The notes beneath the pieces are model-generated. The model was not told the DNA's origin. It saw only the letters and a program-made list of their open reading frames with translations, and ran no database searches. Positions 7,226 through 15,665 of a stretch of 64,000 nucleotides of DNA are shown here, in pieces. Position 1 is the stretch's first letter, and every line of letters starts with the position of its first letter. The DNA is from CAVTWH01 sp963850915 (lineage in GTDB: Bacteria; Actinomycetota; Actinomycetes; Mycobacteriales; Micromonosporaceae), in the NCBI GenBank assembly GCA_963850915.1, contig CAWKND010000005.1, positions 310,001-374,000 of the forward strand, in the 5' to 3' direction. The position numbers and the translations under genes are program-made.

Positions 7226-10168
7226 ATGACAACACCCCGTACCACCGGCCGGCGTACCCGGTCGCGGCTGTTCCAAGCGTTCAGTGGACCCCGCCGTCGC
7301 GTGGCCAGCCGGCTCGGCCTGCTGACCGCCGGGCTGGCCGTCGTCGCGTCCAGCATCGTCACGCTCGGCGTGGTGAGCTCGGCAGCGGCGGCACAGGTCA
7401 CCGTCAACGCATCGGCCGACTCGTACATCCAGTCGGATCAGCCGGACACCAACTTCGGTACCCTCACCCAGGTCACCGTCCGCGCGCTGGCCGACAAGCC
7501 GGCGTGCATCGCCTACATCAAGTTCGTGGTCAGCGGCTTGTCCGCGGCGCCCGCCGGTGTCCAGCTGCGCCTCTACAGCTACGCCCAGTCCGCCACCGGC
7601 GTGCAGGTCTACAGCGCGGCGAGCAACTGGACGGAGACCGGGCTCACCTGGAACACCGCGCCGGCGCCCGGGGCCACGATGGTGGCGAACATGTCCGGCC
7701 TGGCGATCAACGCGTACGCGACGGCCGACGTCAGCAGCGTGGTCACCGGCAACGGGACCTACACCTTCGCGATCAGTACCACCTCCACGCTGGGTAAGCA
7801 GCTGGCCAGCCGGGAGGTGTCCGCCGACCCGCCGCAGCTGGTGATCAATACCGCCGGCTCGACGACCATCGCCACCTCCGCCGGCTCCGGCCAGTCCACC
7901 CCGGTGAACAGCGCCTTCGCCGCGCCCCTGGTCGCCAAGGTCGCCGACGGGACCGGCTCCGCCGTCTCCGGTGTGCAGGTCACCTTCACGGCACCGGCCA
8001 GCGGCGCGTCGGCCACCTTCCCGGGCGGTGTCACGGCGGTCTCCGTCGCCACCGACGCGAACGGCCTGGCCACCGCGCCGGTACTCACCGCCAACGGGAC
8101 AACCGGCGGGTACTCGGTCACCGCGAGCACGGACGGGGTGAGCACGCCAGCCTCGTTCGCACTCACCAACGGGTCGGCCGCCTCACCGTCACCGAGCCCG
8201 TCGGCCAGCCCCTCGCACTCGCCGTCAGCGAGTCCGTCAACCAGCCCCTCGCAGTCAGCGAGCCCGTCAACCAGCCCGTCAGCGTCGGCCAGCCCGTCGG
8301 TTTCGGTCAGCCCGTCAGCGTCGGTCAGCCCGTCGGTTTCGGTCAGCCCGAGTCCGAGTAGCAGCCCGACCGGGGGTACCCCCACGACGGCCACCTTCAA
8401 GGCGAACGCCGACTCGTACGTGCGCTCGGACCAGGCCGACACCAACTTCGGTACCGAGTACACCCTCGGCTCCGAAGCCGGCTCGGCGACCACGCCGACC
8501 ATCACCACCTACCTGAAGTTCACCGTGACCGGGGTGACCGGCACGATCACCAGCGTCACCCTGCAGCTCTACAGCTACGCCACCTCGTCGCTGGGGGTGG
8601 TGGTCTCGGCGACCGCAACGGGCTGGACGGAGACCGGCATCACCTACAACAACGCCCCGGCGGTCGGCGCCGCGGTCGGCAACGGCCCCAACATCAGCGT
8701 CAACACCTGGGCGTCGATCACCCTCACCGGCGCGGTCAGCGGCAGTGGTACGTATGCGTTCGCGGTCACCACCGCGCGTACGGCGAACAACAAGTTCGCC
8801 AGCCACGAGTCGACGGCCACCCCGCCACAGTTGGTGATCACGAGTGTCACCGGCGGCTCGCCGTCACCGTCGCCCTCGCCGAGCGTGAGTACCGGCTCGC
8901 CGACGCCCAGCCCGTCGACGTCCAGCCCGTCCGCGACGCCGTCGCCGACGTTCACCGTCGGGCCGACCCCGACACCCTCCCCGTCCACCGTTGGTACCTC
9001 GATCAGCCCGGTCGGCGGCGCGGTACAGACCGCCATGGTGGGTACCCCGTTCGCGGCGCCGTTAGCGGCGAAGGTGTTGGGCAGCAACGGTTCGCCGGTA
9101 CCCGGTGCGATGGTGACCTTCACCGCCCCGGCGGGCGACCCGACCGGTACCTTCCCGGGCGGGGCGGCCACCGTGACGGTGACCGCTGACGCGGGCGGCG
9201 TGGCCACCAGCCCGCCGTTCACGGCCGGTCAGCTGGCCGGCTCGTACGCGGTGTCGGCGACCGCGAACGGCGCCGTCCAGGCGGCCTCGTTCACGCTGAC
9301 CAACCGGGATCCGATGATCGTGGCGGCCGGCGACATCGCCTGTCCCGCGGGCAAGACCCCGAGCACCACCCAGTGCCAGCAGAAGGCCACCTCGGATCTG
9401 GCGCTCAGCCTGCATCCGGACGCGGTCCTCCCGCTCGGCGACGACCAGTACGAACTCGGTGACCTCAGCGACTTCCAGAGCCAGTACGACTCCAGCTGGG
9501 GCCGGCTCAACCCGATCTCGTACCCGGCACCGGGTAACCACGAGTACGGCTACATCGGCAGCGACATCGAGCCCACCGGCGGTACCGGCTACTTCACCTA
9601 CTTCGGTGACCGGTCGCACCCGCTCGCGCCGGGCTGCACCACCCTGTGCACCTCCTGGTACAGCTGGAACATCGGCTCCTGGCACATGATCGCCCTGGAC
9701 AGCCAGTGTGCGGTGATCAACGGCTGCAACCCCGGCAACCCGGAGTACAACTGGCTGCAGGCCGATCTGAAGGCGAACGCCAACAAGTGCGTGCTGGCCT
9801 ACTGGCACATCCCGATCTACTCCAGCAGCCAGGACCACCAGCCCGACATGCAGGCCATCTACCAACTGCTGTACACCAAGGGCGCGGACCTGATTCTCAC
9901 CGGGCACGCGCACTTCTACGAGCGGTTCAACGGTCAGGACGGGGCCGGCAACGCCGATCCGGTCAAGGGCATCCCGGAGTTCATCGTCGGTACCGGCGGG
10001 CGCAGCTTCTTCGCGATCCGACCCACTCCGGCGGCGAACAGTGCGACGAGCATCGCGAACACCTTCGGCGTACTGCAGATGACGCTCTCCGCCAACTCCT
10101 ACACCTGGAACTTCGTTCCTACCAACGATGGTGGATCCCTTGACCAGGGCGGCGGCAACTGCCACTGA
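7226..10168 (+). CDS. Secreted multidomain metallophosphoesterase with duplicated CBM96/DNRLRE-like and Ig-like modules
   Basis: Start ATG 7226 is chosen for its GGAG ribosome site 4-7 nt upstream; an earlier in-frame start has none. A signal peptide ends near an SAAAA-AQ site (about residue 55). Order: DNRLRE/CBM96-like domain, bacterial Ig-like domain, a Ser/Pro linker (bases about 8175-8370), a second DNRLRE-like domain, second linker, second Ig-like domain, then a calcineurin-like phosphoesterase (last 285 residues) with AAGDIAC, LGDDQY, GNHEYG, YWHIPIY and TGHAHFYE metal-ligand motifs. Substrate unknown; the adhesive modules suggest a wall- or polysaccharide-bound enzyme. It follows the glycan operon by 40 bp and may share its transcript. 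A strong hairpin lies just after it. Confidence 0.88.
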   Translation: MTTPRTTGRRTRSRLFQAFSGPRRRVASRLGLLTAGLAVVASSIVTLGVVSSAAAAQVTVNASADSYIQSDQPDTNFGTLTQVTVRALADKPACIAYIKFVVSGLSAAPAGVQLRLYSYAQSATGVQVYSAASNWTETGLTWNTAPAPGATMVANMSGLAINAYATADVSSVVTGNGTYTFAISTTSTLGKQLASREVSADPPQLVINTAGSTTIATSAGSGQSTPVNSAFAAPLVAKVADGTGSAVSGVQVTFTAPASGASATFPGGVTAVSVATDANGLATAPVLTANGTTGGYSVTASTDGVSTPASFALTNGSAASPSPSPSASPSHSPSASPSTSPSQSASPSTSPSASASPSVSVSPSASVSPSVSVSPSPSSSPTGGTPTTATFKANADSYVRSDQADTNFGTEYTLGSEAGSATTPTITTYLKFTVTGVTGTITSVTLQLYSYATSSLGVVVSATATGWTETGITYNNAPAVGAAVGNGPNISVNTWASITLTGAVSGSGTYAFAVTTARTANNKFASHESTATPPQLVITSVTGGSPSPSPSPSVSTGSPTPSPSTSSPSATPSPTFTVGPTPTPSPSTVGTSISPVGGAVQTAMVGTPFAAPLAAKVLGSNGSPVPGAMVTFTAPAGDPTGTFPGGAATVTVTADAGGVATSPPFTAGQLAGSYAVSATANGAVQAASFTLTNRDPMIVAAGDIACPAGKTPSTTQCQQKATSDLALSLHPDAVLPLGDDQYELGDLSDFQSQYDSSWGRLNPISYPAPGNHEYGYIGSDIEPTGGTGYFTYFGDRSHPLAPGCTTLCTSWYSWNIGSWHMIALDSQCAVINGCNPGNPEYNWLQADLKANANKCVLAYWHIPIYSSSQDHQPDMQAIYQLLYTKGADLILTGHAHFYERFNGQDGAGNADPVKGIPEFIVGTGGRSFFAIRPTPAANSATSIANTFGVLQMTLSANSYTWNFVPTNDGGSLDQGGGNCH
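8175..8370 (+). repeat. Ser/Pro-rich linker repeats (SPS units)
   Basis: Degenerate short repeats encode alternating SPSAS/SPSTS-type peptides between the first Ig-like and second DNRLRE-like domain. This is a typical flexible linker, rich in agcccgtc units. Confidence 0.85.
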
Positions 10169-10190
10169 TCCACCGCACGGCCTGACCGGC

Positions 10191-10231
10191 AACCGGCGGC
10201 GACTGTCCCTAGTGGACGGTCGCCGCCGGTT
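10191..10231. terminator. Bidirectional hairpin between convergent genes
   Basis: The 13-bp arms aaccggcggcgac (10191-10203) and gtcgccgccggtt (10219-10231) are perfect complements, with an extra inner gtcc/ggac pairing. It sits after the phosphoesterase and reaches into the last codons of the convergent M56 gene. No T-tract, as usual in actinomycetes. Confidence 0.75.
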
Positions 10232-11186
10232 CCACGTGCTGGATGGTCTGGTCGTAGTGGTAGCCGGCCCGGTCGAAGAACGCGTCGGTACGCCGCTGCA
10301 CCTGCACCAGGCAGGCGACGCTGGCGGCCAGCAACAGCAGCAACAGGACAAGTGCGGCGAGCCGGGTACGCGGCGGGGGAGCCAGCAGGGCGCGTACCCG
10401 GCGGGGTACCTCACCGCCGACCGCCGCCAACGACATCGGGTTGGTGGTGGCCAGGTGCCGCGCCGCGTTGACGTGCAGGGCAGCCCGGGCCAGCGCGTGC
10501 GCCGCCGCCCGCCGGTCGCCCACCGCGTCGGCGGCGCACTCGTCGGCCCAGCGCTCGACCGAGTGCCGGGTACCCCGGGCCACGCCGCGCAGCCACGGAT
10601 TGATCGCGGCGCACAGATCCACCACGAGTACCAGCCAGGCATGCCGGTGGCGCAGGTGCGCGGCCTCGTGGGCGAGCAGTACCCGCTGGTCGGTATCGGA
10701 GAGCAGGTCGATGAGGCCGCTGGTGACCACGATCCGGCCGCCGTCGACCGGGGTGGCGAACGCGTCCGGCCGGCTGTTCTCCAGCACGATGAGGGTGTTG
10801 GCCGGCGTCGGGCTGGCCCGCCGGATGCTGCGGCAACTGCGCCGCAGCCGCCGGTAGCCACGGGCCCGCCGGACCAGGTGGACCAGGCCGAGCGCACCGG
10901 CCGGGAAGAGTAGTGCGGTGCACAGCAGGGCCGCCCAGATCGGTACCGGGTCGGTGTTACGCAGCGTCGGCAGGTGCCAGTCGAACAACTCGGCGACGGC
11001 CGGCAACTGGGCCACCGCGGTGGCGCCGAGCATGCCGAGCGTACCGACCACCACCGTTGTGCTGGCCAGCGCGCCGCCCACCAGGAGATAGGTGCCGATG
11101 CGCGGGGAGAGCGAGCGGGCGAGTCGGGATGCGTACCAGGCGAAGACGACCACCAATACCGCGCCGAGCGCGACGGAGATGACCAT
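10209..11186 (-). CDS. M56-family (BlaR1/MecR1-like) membrane metallopeptidase
   Basis: 325 residues starting at ATG 11186, preceded by a GAGAGGAAG ribosome site; an upstream in-frame start lacks one. Membrane helices flank a zinc-protease motif H173-E-A-A-H177, with further acidic residues (ERWADECAADA) that supply the third ligand. M56 proteins of this compact actinobacterial type lack the penicillin-binding sensor of BlaR1 and are usually paired with BlaI regulators, as here, divergently. It is expected to respond to an envelope signal and inactivate the repressor. Confidence 0.88.
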   Translation of the reverse strand: MVISVALGAVLVVVFAWYASRLARSLSPRIGTYLLVGGALASTTVVVGTLGMLGATAVAQLPAVAELFDWHLPTLRNTDPVPIWAALLCTALLFPAGALGLVHLVRRARGYRRLRRSCRSIRRASPTPANTLIVLENSRPDAFATPVDGGRIVVTSGLIDLLSDTDQRVLLAHEAAHLRHRHAWLVLVVDLCAAINPWLRGVARGTRHSVERWADECAADAVGDRRAAAHALARAALHVNAARHLATTNPMSLAAVGGEVPRRVRALLAPPPRTRLAALVLLLLLLAASVACLVQVQRRTDAFFDRAGYHYDQTIQHVEPAATVH

Positions 11187-11514
11187 GGACTCACTTCCTC
11201 TCGGAGCAGCTCCGCTGGAGTCCACCGCGCAATCGCCCGGAACTCGACGCCCGCTGTCCACTTTGCCGTTCACCCGGCGTTACCCGGCTGGTCTAGCACC
11301 GACACAGTGTAGGGATTCAGCGCCGGCAATCGGTTACGCGCATGTGTCCGATCTGTTCCAGACGAGCCGCGCGGCTCGGGTACCCCCGGCCGTTCGGGTC
11401 TGGTCGAGCTGATCTCCATCGCCGTACGATCGGCTCGCCGCAGGCGGTCCGGCCCCGGTTGGTCCGGTCCACGCCACTCGGTGAGTTCACGACGTTCGAC
11501 GGGAGAACGGATCC
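11187..11514. promoter_or_regulatory. Divergent promoter region of the M56/BlaI pair
   Basis: 328 bp between divergent starts, with no coding signal. A palindromic core acacagtgta (11302-11311) resembles the TACA-N-TGTA core of BlaI/MecI operators and is the best operator candidate. A GGGAG site sits just before the BlaI start. The exact promoters are not clear. Confidence 0.5.
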
Positions 11515-11907
11515 ATGTCCGCGAACGCCCCACGCCGCAGGGCGGCCGGCGAGTTGGAGACCGCCGTGCTGAAGGCGCTGTGGGACGCCCCCGGTCCGCT
11601 CAACCCCACCGAGCTACAGGCGCGCATCGCCCCCGATCTCGCGTACAACACCGTACACACGGTACTGACCCGCATGTGCGACAAGGGTTTGCTGACGCAC
11701 AGCCGGTCCGGGAACCGGTCGGCGTACGCCGCTGCCCAGGCGCCGGCCGAGCACGGGGCTGCCCGGCTGCACGCCGTCCTGGATGACGATGACGACCATC
11801 TGGCTCTGCTGCGCCGGTTCGTCGCCACCCTCAGCCCCGAGGACGCGGACTTCCTGCGCTCCGTGCTCGCCGACGGCGCCGAGCCGGGCGCTGGAACCGG
11901 GGCGTAG
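11515..11907 (+). CDS. BlaI/MecI/CopY-family transcriptional repressor
   Basis: 130 residues with the N-terminal winged helix typical of the family: GELETAVLKALWD, a recognition helix around TVHTVLTRMCDKGLL, then a wing with RSGNRSAYAA. The C-terminal dimerisation region is acidic (a DDDDD run). In the family, the dimer binds its own promoter and that of the M56 protease, which releases repression by cleavage. The divergent M56 gene supports this. No beta-lactamase gene is nearby, so the regulated targets are probably elsewhere. Confidence 0.9.
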   Translation: MSANAPRRRAAGELETAVLKALWDAPGPLNPTELQARIAPDLAYNTVHTVLTRMCDKGLLTHSRSGNRSAYAAAQAPAEHGAARLHAVLDDDDDHLALLRRFVATLSPEDADFLRSVLADGAEPGAGTGA

Positions 11908-11914
11908 CAACGAA

Positions 11915-11945
11915 CCTGGCCCCCGCCGGGTGGGCGGGGGCCAGG
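11915..11945. terminator. Strong hairpin terminator after the BlaI gene
   Basis: Perfect 13-bp stem: cctggcccccgcc (11915-11927) pairs with ggcgggggccagg (11933-11945) around a 5-nt loop. Lies between convergent genes, so it may serve both. Confidence 0.85.
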
Positions 11946-11997
11946 ATTCTGCTGGTACTGACAGGTTTCATCTGGTACCAAGCGGTTCTGCCAACTG

Positions 11998-13410
11998 TCA
12001 GCCGAGCGTCCAGCTCTGGTTGGCGCTGCCGGCGCAGGTCCAGATCTGCAGCCGGGTACCGTCAGCGGAGCTGGGGCCGGTGGCGTCCAGGCACTTGCCG
12101 GAGCCGGTGTTGACCAGGCTGCCGTTGCTGCCCTGGGTCCACTGCTGGGCGGCGGTACCGTTGCAGTCCCACAGCTGGATCTTCGTGCCGTTGGCCGTAC
12201 CGGCCGAGGTCACGTCCATGCACTTGCCCAGTGCCTGCAGCGTGGTACCGCTCCGGGTCCAGTTCTGGGCCGCGGTGCCGTTGCAGGTGTAGAGCTGGAC
12301 GGCCGTACCGTTCGCCGAGCTGGCCGCGGCCACGTCGACGCACTTGCCGCCGTACCCGTGGATCGGGGTGGTCGAGCCACCCGTGGGCGGCGGCGGTCGG
12401 CGGCGTGGTGGTACCACCGGTGATCGCCTTGAAGATGTTGGTGAACTGGTAGTTGCTCTGCGAGGTACCGCTGGAGCCGGAGTTGTCCCGGCCGAGCGCC
12501 CAGAACGCCAGCAGCTGGATGCCGTTGGCCGCCGCGAAGCTCTCCAGCGACGAGGCGTTGCCGGTGGTGAACACCTCGGCGGTGGTGTCGTTGACCCCGA
12601 TCATCGGGGTGTTGCCCTCCATCGCCCACAGCTGTGCCGAGGTCTTGGTGGTCCAGATCGCGCCGAGCTGGCTGTGCAGGGCGTTGGCCGCGTTGATCGC
12701 CGCCTGGCCCATGTCCATCGCCGAGCCGTAGTCCATCGTCATGATGTTGACGACGCTGACGTTGAGGTTGTGGCTCTTGGCGTTGTTCAGCAGGCTGAGC
12801 GAGTTGGACTCCAGGCCGGTCGGGTTCACCGGCAGCGTGTAGTCCACGGCCAGCGTCTTGCCGGCGGCGGCGTACTGCGTCTGCAGGTTGGCCAGGGCCT
12901 GGTTGCGCCGGTCGTTGGCGGCCGTGTTGTCCAGCGTGCCGCCCTCGATGTCGAGGTCGATGCGGGTCAGGTTGAACTGGTCGATGACCCGCTTGTACTG
13001 CGCCTGCATCGTCGCGACCGTGCTGCAGGTGGTCGAGCTCGGTACCGGAGGCGCCGCCGAACGAGGCGATCACGTCACCGCCGGCCGCGCGCAGGCTGTT
13101 GATGGCGCTGTTCCAGCCGGAGTCGGTGATCGCGGTGTCGCCGTCGATGGAGGCGTTGCAGGTGCCCTGGCTGATGATGAACGCCAGCGTGTAGTACTTG
13201 TTGCCGGTCGCGTTGTAGGCGGTCATCAGGGTGGACGGCGAGTTCCACATCTCCGCGTACGGGGCTGAGTAGTGGGCCGGGAAGCCGGGTCCAGGGTTGG
13301 CGGCCGCCGAGGCGGAGCCGACTGGTGGCCCACATCAGGCCGCCGGCGGCCAGCGGCAGCGCGAGCGCGGCCGCGGCTGCCAGTAGCCCCTTCGGGCGGG
13401 GTCGGGACAT
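11998..13410 (-). pseudogene. Secreted GH18 chitinase with C-terminal ricin-B (CBM13) lectin, frame broken three times
   Basis: Reading on the minus strand from ATG 13410 (AGGAGG site upstream): signal peptide (MSRPRPKGLLAAAAALAL), then after a frame change at about 13313-13322 the N-terminus of a GH18 barrel (YTLAFIISQG, GGDVIASFGG), a second change at about 13034-13036, then the catalytic strand DLDIEGG and the remaining barrel to KAITGG, and a third change at about 12386-12400 into a ricin-B lectin with three QxW repeats (QNW, QQW, QSW). Each change is equivalent to one extra (or two missing) bases. Each part is otherwise well conserved, so either the gene was inactivated recently or the sequence has indel errors. 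Family role: degradation of chitin outside the cell. Confidence 0.85.
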
Positions 13411-13770
13411 GGATGTCCTCCTCATCGGGACAGGTGGGGGACGTGCCGTGGTGCGGGGATGGTGCGGCGGTGTTACGGCGGGAAAGCGTTGGTACTACTG
13501 GGAAGTAGCACCGGAACGAAACGATAAAGAAACTTTCCTGTCTTTACTCAGAGGTTGATTTAACTCCATCGATCAGATGGCGTCAAGGATCGGTGTACCT
13601 CGAAGTACCCGTCCGCCGGAGGTTGGCACCAGGTGATCCCGGGGCGCGCTGATTGCCTGGTCAGCGCCGAGCCGCCGAGGGGTACCCGCGCGCTGCCGTC
13701 CACAATGGACAGTGCATGGCCACGGCCGTACCGGATAAGGGTTTCCGGTGTTGCTGTTTGCTGTTTGGGG
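13411..13770. promoter_or_regulatory. Chitinase upstream region
   Basis: 360 bp with no gene. It holds the chitinase ribosome site (AGGAGG, about 13417-13422), an AT-richer stretch at 13515-13570 likely to contain the promoter, and an inverted repeat at 13491-13512. On the other side it receives the 3' end of the LacI gene. Confidence 0.6.
13491..13512. promoter_or_regulatory. Candidate operator upstream of the chitinase
   Basis: ggtactact and agtagcacc form 9-bp inverted arms with one mismatch around a 4-bp spacer, about 80 bp upstream of the chitinase start codon. It differs from the TCGAAA-N3-TTTCGA sites of the neighbouring xylanase, suggesting another regulator. Confidence 0.5.
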
Positions 13771-14775
13771 TCAGCGCGGCTGGGTCGAGTGCCGCACGAT
13801 CAGCCGGGTGGCGAGCGTGACGTGGGTGGTCTCCACTGTCTCGCCGCGGATCAGCCGGATGAGGATCTCGGTCGCGATCCGGCCCATCTCGTGGATCGGC
13901 TGTTCGACAGTGGTCAGCGGCGGGCTGCACAGCGCCGAGTCGGGGACGTTGTCGAAGCCAACCACGGACAGATCCGCCGGTACCCGCAGCCCGAGGTCGG
14001 TGGCGGCGGCGATGGTGGCGATGGCGCTCACGTCGTTGGCGGCGAAGACGCCGGTCGGCGGGTCGGTCTGGCTCAGCAGTTCGCGCGCGGCCTCGGTGGA
14101 GATCGCGGCGTCGTAGCCGCCGATCCGGATCAGATCGTCCGAGATCGCGATCCCGGCGGCCGTCATGGCCTGCCGGTAGCCGGCCTCGCGCAGCTGAGCC
14201 GATTGCAGGTCGGGGCGGCCGGCGAGCAGCGCGATGCGGCGGTGGCCGAGCCCGATCAGGTGCTCGGTGGCCAGCCGGGCGCCGTGCAGGTTGTCCGAGT
14301 CGACGGTCGGCAGGTCACTGGAGCCGGTGTGCGGGTCGACCGCGACGATCGGGGCGCCGTAGCGGACATCGACCACCGTGGGGGTCACCAGTACCGCGCC
14401 GTCGATGAGGGTACCGGAGAGCCGGGACAGGTAGCGCCGCTCCCAGCCGAGCCGGGCGTCGGTACGACCACCCGCCGAGTAGACGACCAGTTCGAAGCCG
14501 CTGTTCCGGATCGCGTTGGCGGCGCCCTTGAGAAGTTCGGTGCTGAATGGCTCCAGGTCGGCGACCAGGATGCCGATCACGTTGGTCTGGTGGTTGCGCA
14601 AACTGCGCGCCACCAGGCTGGCCTCGTAGCCCAGTTCGTCGATGACGGCCTGGACCCGGGCGAAGGTGGCGGCCGAGACGCCGTACCGGCCGTTGATGAC
14701 CTTGGACACCGTGGGGACCGAGACGCCGGCTTGGGCAGCGACGTCCTTGATCGTGATGCGAAGACTCGGTTCCAT
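13771..14775 (-). CDS. LacI-family transcriptional regulator
   Basis: About 334 residues from ATG 14775 (MEPSLRITIKDVA); an in-frame start at 14817 exists, but an operator-like palindrome (14790-14804) would then lie inside the coding region. The N-terminal LacI helix-turn-helix reads TIKDVAAQAGVSVPTVSKVING. The periplasmic-binding-protein-like effector domain ends with the family's GFDNVPDS and LTTVEQP motifs. Neighbouring genes are a chitinase, a CE4 deacetylase and a xylanase, so an oligosaccharide from plant or chitin polymers is the probable effector. Confidence 0.88.
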   Translation of the reverse strand: MEPSLRITIKDVAAQAGVSVPTVSKVINGRYGVSAATFARVQAVIDELGYEASLVARSLRNHQTNVIGILVADLEPFSTELLKGAANAIRNSGFELVVYSAGGRTDARLGWERRYLSRLSGTLIDGAVLVTPTVVDVRYGAPIVAVDPHTGSSDLPTVDSDNLHGARLATEHLIGLGHRRIALLAGRPDLQSAQLREAGYRQAMTAAGIAISDDLIRIGGYDAAISTEAARELLSQTDPPTGVFAANDVSAIATIAAATDLGLRVPADLSVVGFDNVPDSALCSPPLTTVEQPIHEMGRIATEILIRLIRGETVETTHVTLATRLIVRHSTQPR

Positions 14776-14789
14776 CGGGAAAGTGCCGT

Positions 14790-14804
14790 TCGATACGTTT
14801 TCGA
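14790..14804. promoter_or_regulatory. 15-bp LacI-type operator in front of the LacI gene
   Basis: tcgatacgttttcga has arms TCGATA/TTTCGA around a 3-bp centre, one mismatch from the pattern of the two sites near the xylanase. Its position just upstream of ATG 14775 suggests autoregulation. Confidence 0.6.
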
Positions 14805-14947
14805 CCGCGATCACCATCGCGTCTGGGTCGCCTCAGGTGGGGCGCCGGCCTGATGGTACCGGCCGCCCAGCCATTCACCCCGCTCACCCCCGGCCGCCTG
14901 GCGTTCGGCACGCGGCGGTCAGCCAACGGCTGGGCGGTAAGCCGCGG

Positions 14948-15574
14948 TCAGCCGCCGGGCTGGGCGATGAGGCTGACCGGGCGCAGTCCCAGCTCGTGTA
15001 CGGCCTCGATGATCCGGGGCAGCGCGGCCACCGTCTGGGCCCGGTCCCCGCCGGCGTCGTGCAGGAGCACCACCGCCCCGTCGTCGAGGCCGGCCTGGAT
15101 GCGCCCCTCGATCGCGGCGACGCCGGGCCGGGTCCAATCGGCGGCGTGCACGCTCCAGAACACCGGCCTGAGGCCGGCCGAGTGGATGGTGTCGAGGACG
15201 TCGAGGCTGACGTACCCCTCCGGCGGGCGGAGCAGGTCCGGCCGCGCGCCGGTGACCTGGTGGATCAGTTCCCGGGTCCGGTCGATGTCGTGGAGCCGTT
15301 GCGCCGCGGGCTGTTCGGTCATCCGGGTGTGCTGCCAGGCATGTACCTGTACGGAGCAGCCGAGCTCGACCATCCGGGTCAGCTGCCGCTCCCGGCCCCG
15401 GATCCGCTCGCCGAGTACGAAGAAAGTAGCCGGCGTTCCGGTGCGCGCCAGTACATCCAGTATCTGGTCGGTCTCCGGGGACTGTGGCCCGTCGTCGAAG
15501 GTGAGGGCCACGCAGCCGGGCGGCCAGCCGAGGTCGGCCAGCCGGGTGACTGGGGTCTGCACTGTCGCCTCCAT
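14948..15574 (-). CDS. Polysaccharide deacetylase, CE4/NodB homology domain
   Basis: A 208-residue single-domain protein with the CE4 motifs in order: T25-F-D-D-G-P (general base and metal Asp), H78-A-W-Q-H82 (zinc ligands), RPPEG at 116-120, and LLHDAGG at about 170-176. No signal peptide or anchor is seen, which is unusual for an enzyme expected to act on extracellular chitin, xylan or peptidoglycan; an intracellular oligosaccharide substrate is possible. It lies between the LacI gene and the xylanase on the same strand. Confidence 0.85.
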   Translation of the reverse strand: MEATVQTPVTRLADLGWPPGCVALTFDDGPQSPETDQILDVLARTGTPATFFVLGERIRGRERQLTRMVELGCSVQVHAWQHTRMTEQPAAQRLHDIDRTRELIHQVTGARPDLLRPPEGYVSLDVLDTIHSAGLRPVFWSVHAADWTRPGVAAIEGRIQAGLDDGAVVLLHDAGGDRAQTVAALPRIIEAVHELGLRPVSLIAQPGG

Positions 15575-15617
15575 CCGCTGCTACTCAAAGGTTCGCTGCT
15601 ACTCATGGGGACAGTAC

Positions 15618-15657
15618 GCAACCGTGCCCGCGACCGGGTGGTCGCGGGCACGGTTGC
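15618..15657. terminator. Perfect 18-bp hairpin terminator after the xylanase gene
   Basis: Arms 15618-15635 and 15640-15657 are exact complements around a 4-nt loop. It lies between the xylanase stop and the deacetylase start on the minus strand, so the two are probably transcribed separately. Confidence 0.9.
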
Positions 15658-15665
15658 GGTCCGGG

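Noticed and set aside
9062..11194. Long minus-strand frame across the phosphoesterase and M56 genes
   Set aside because: Shadow of real genes; the M56 protein is in a different frame with an HExxH motif and a ribosome site.
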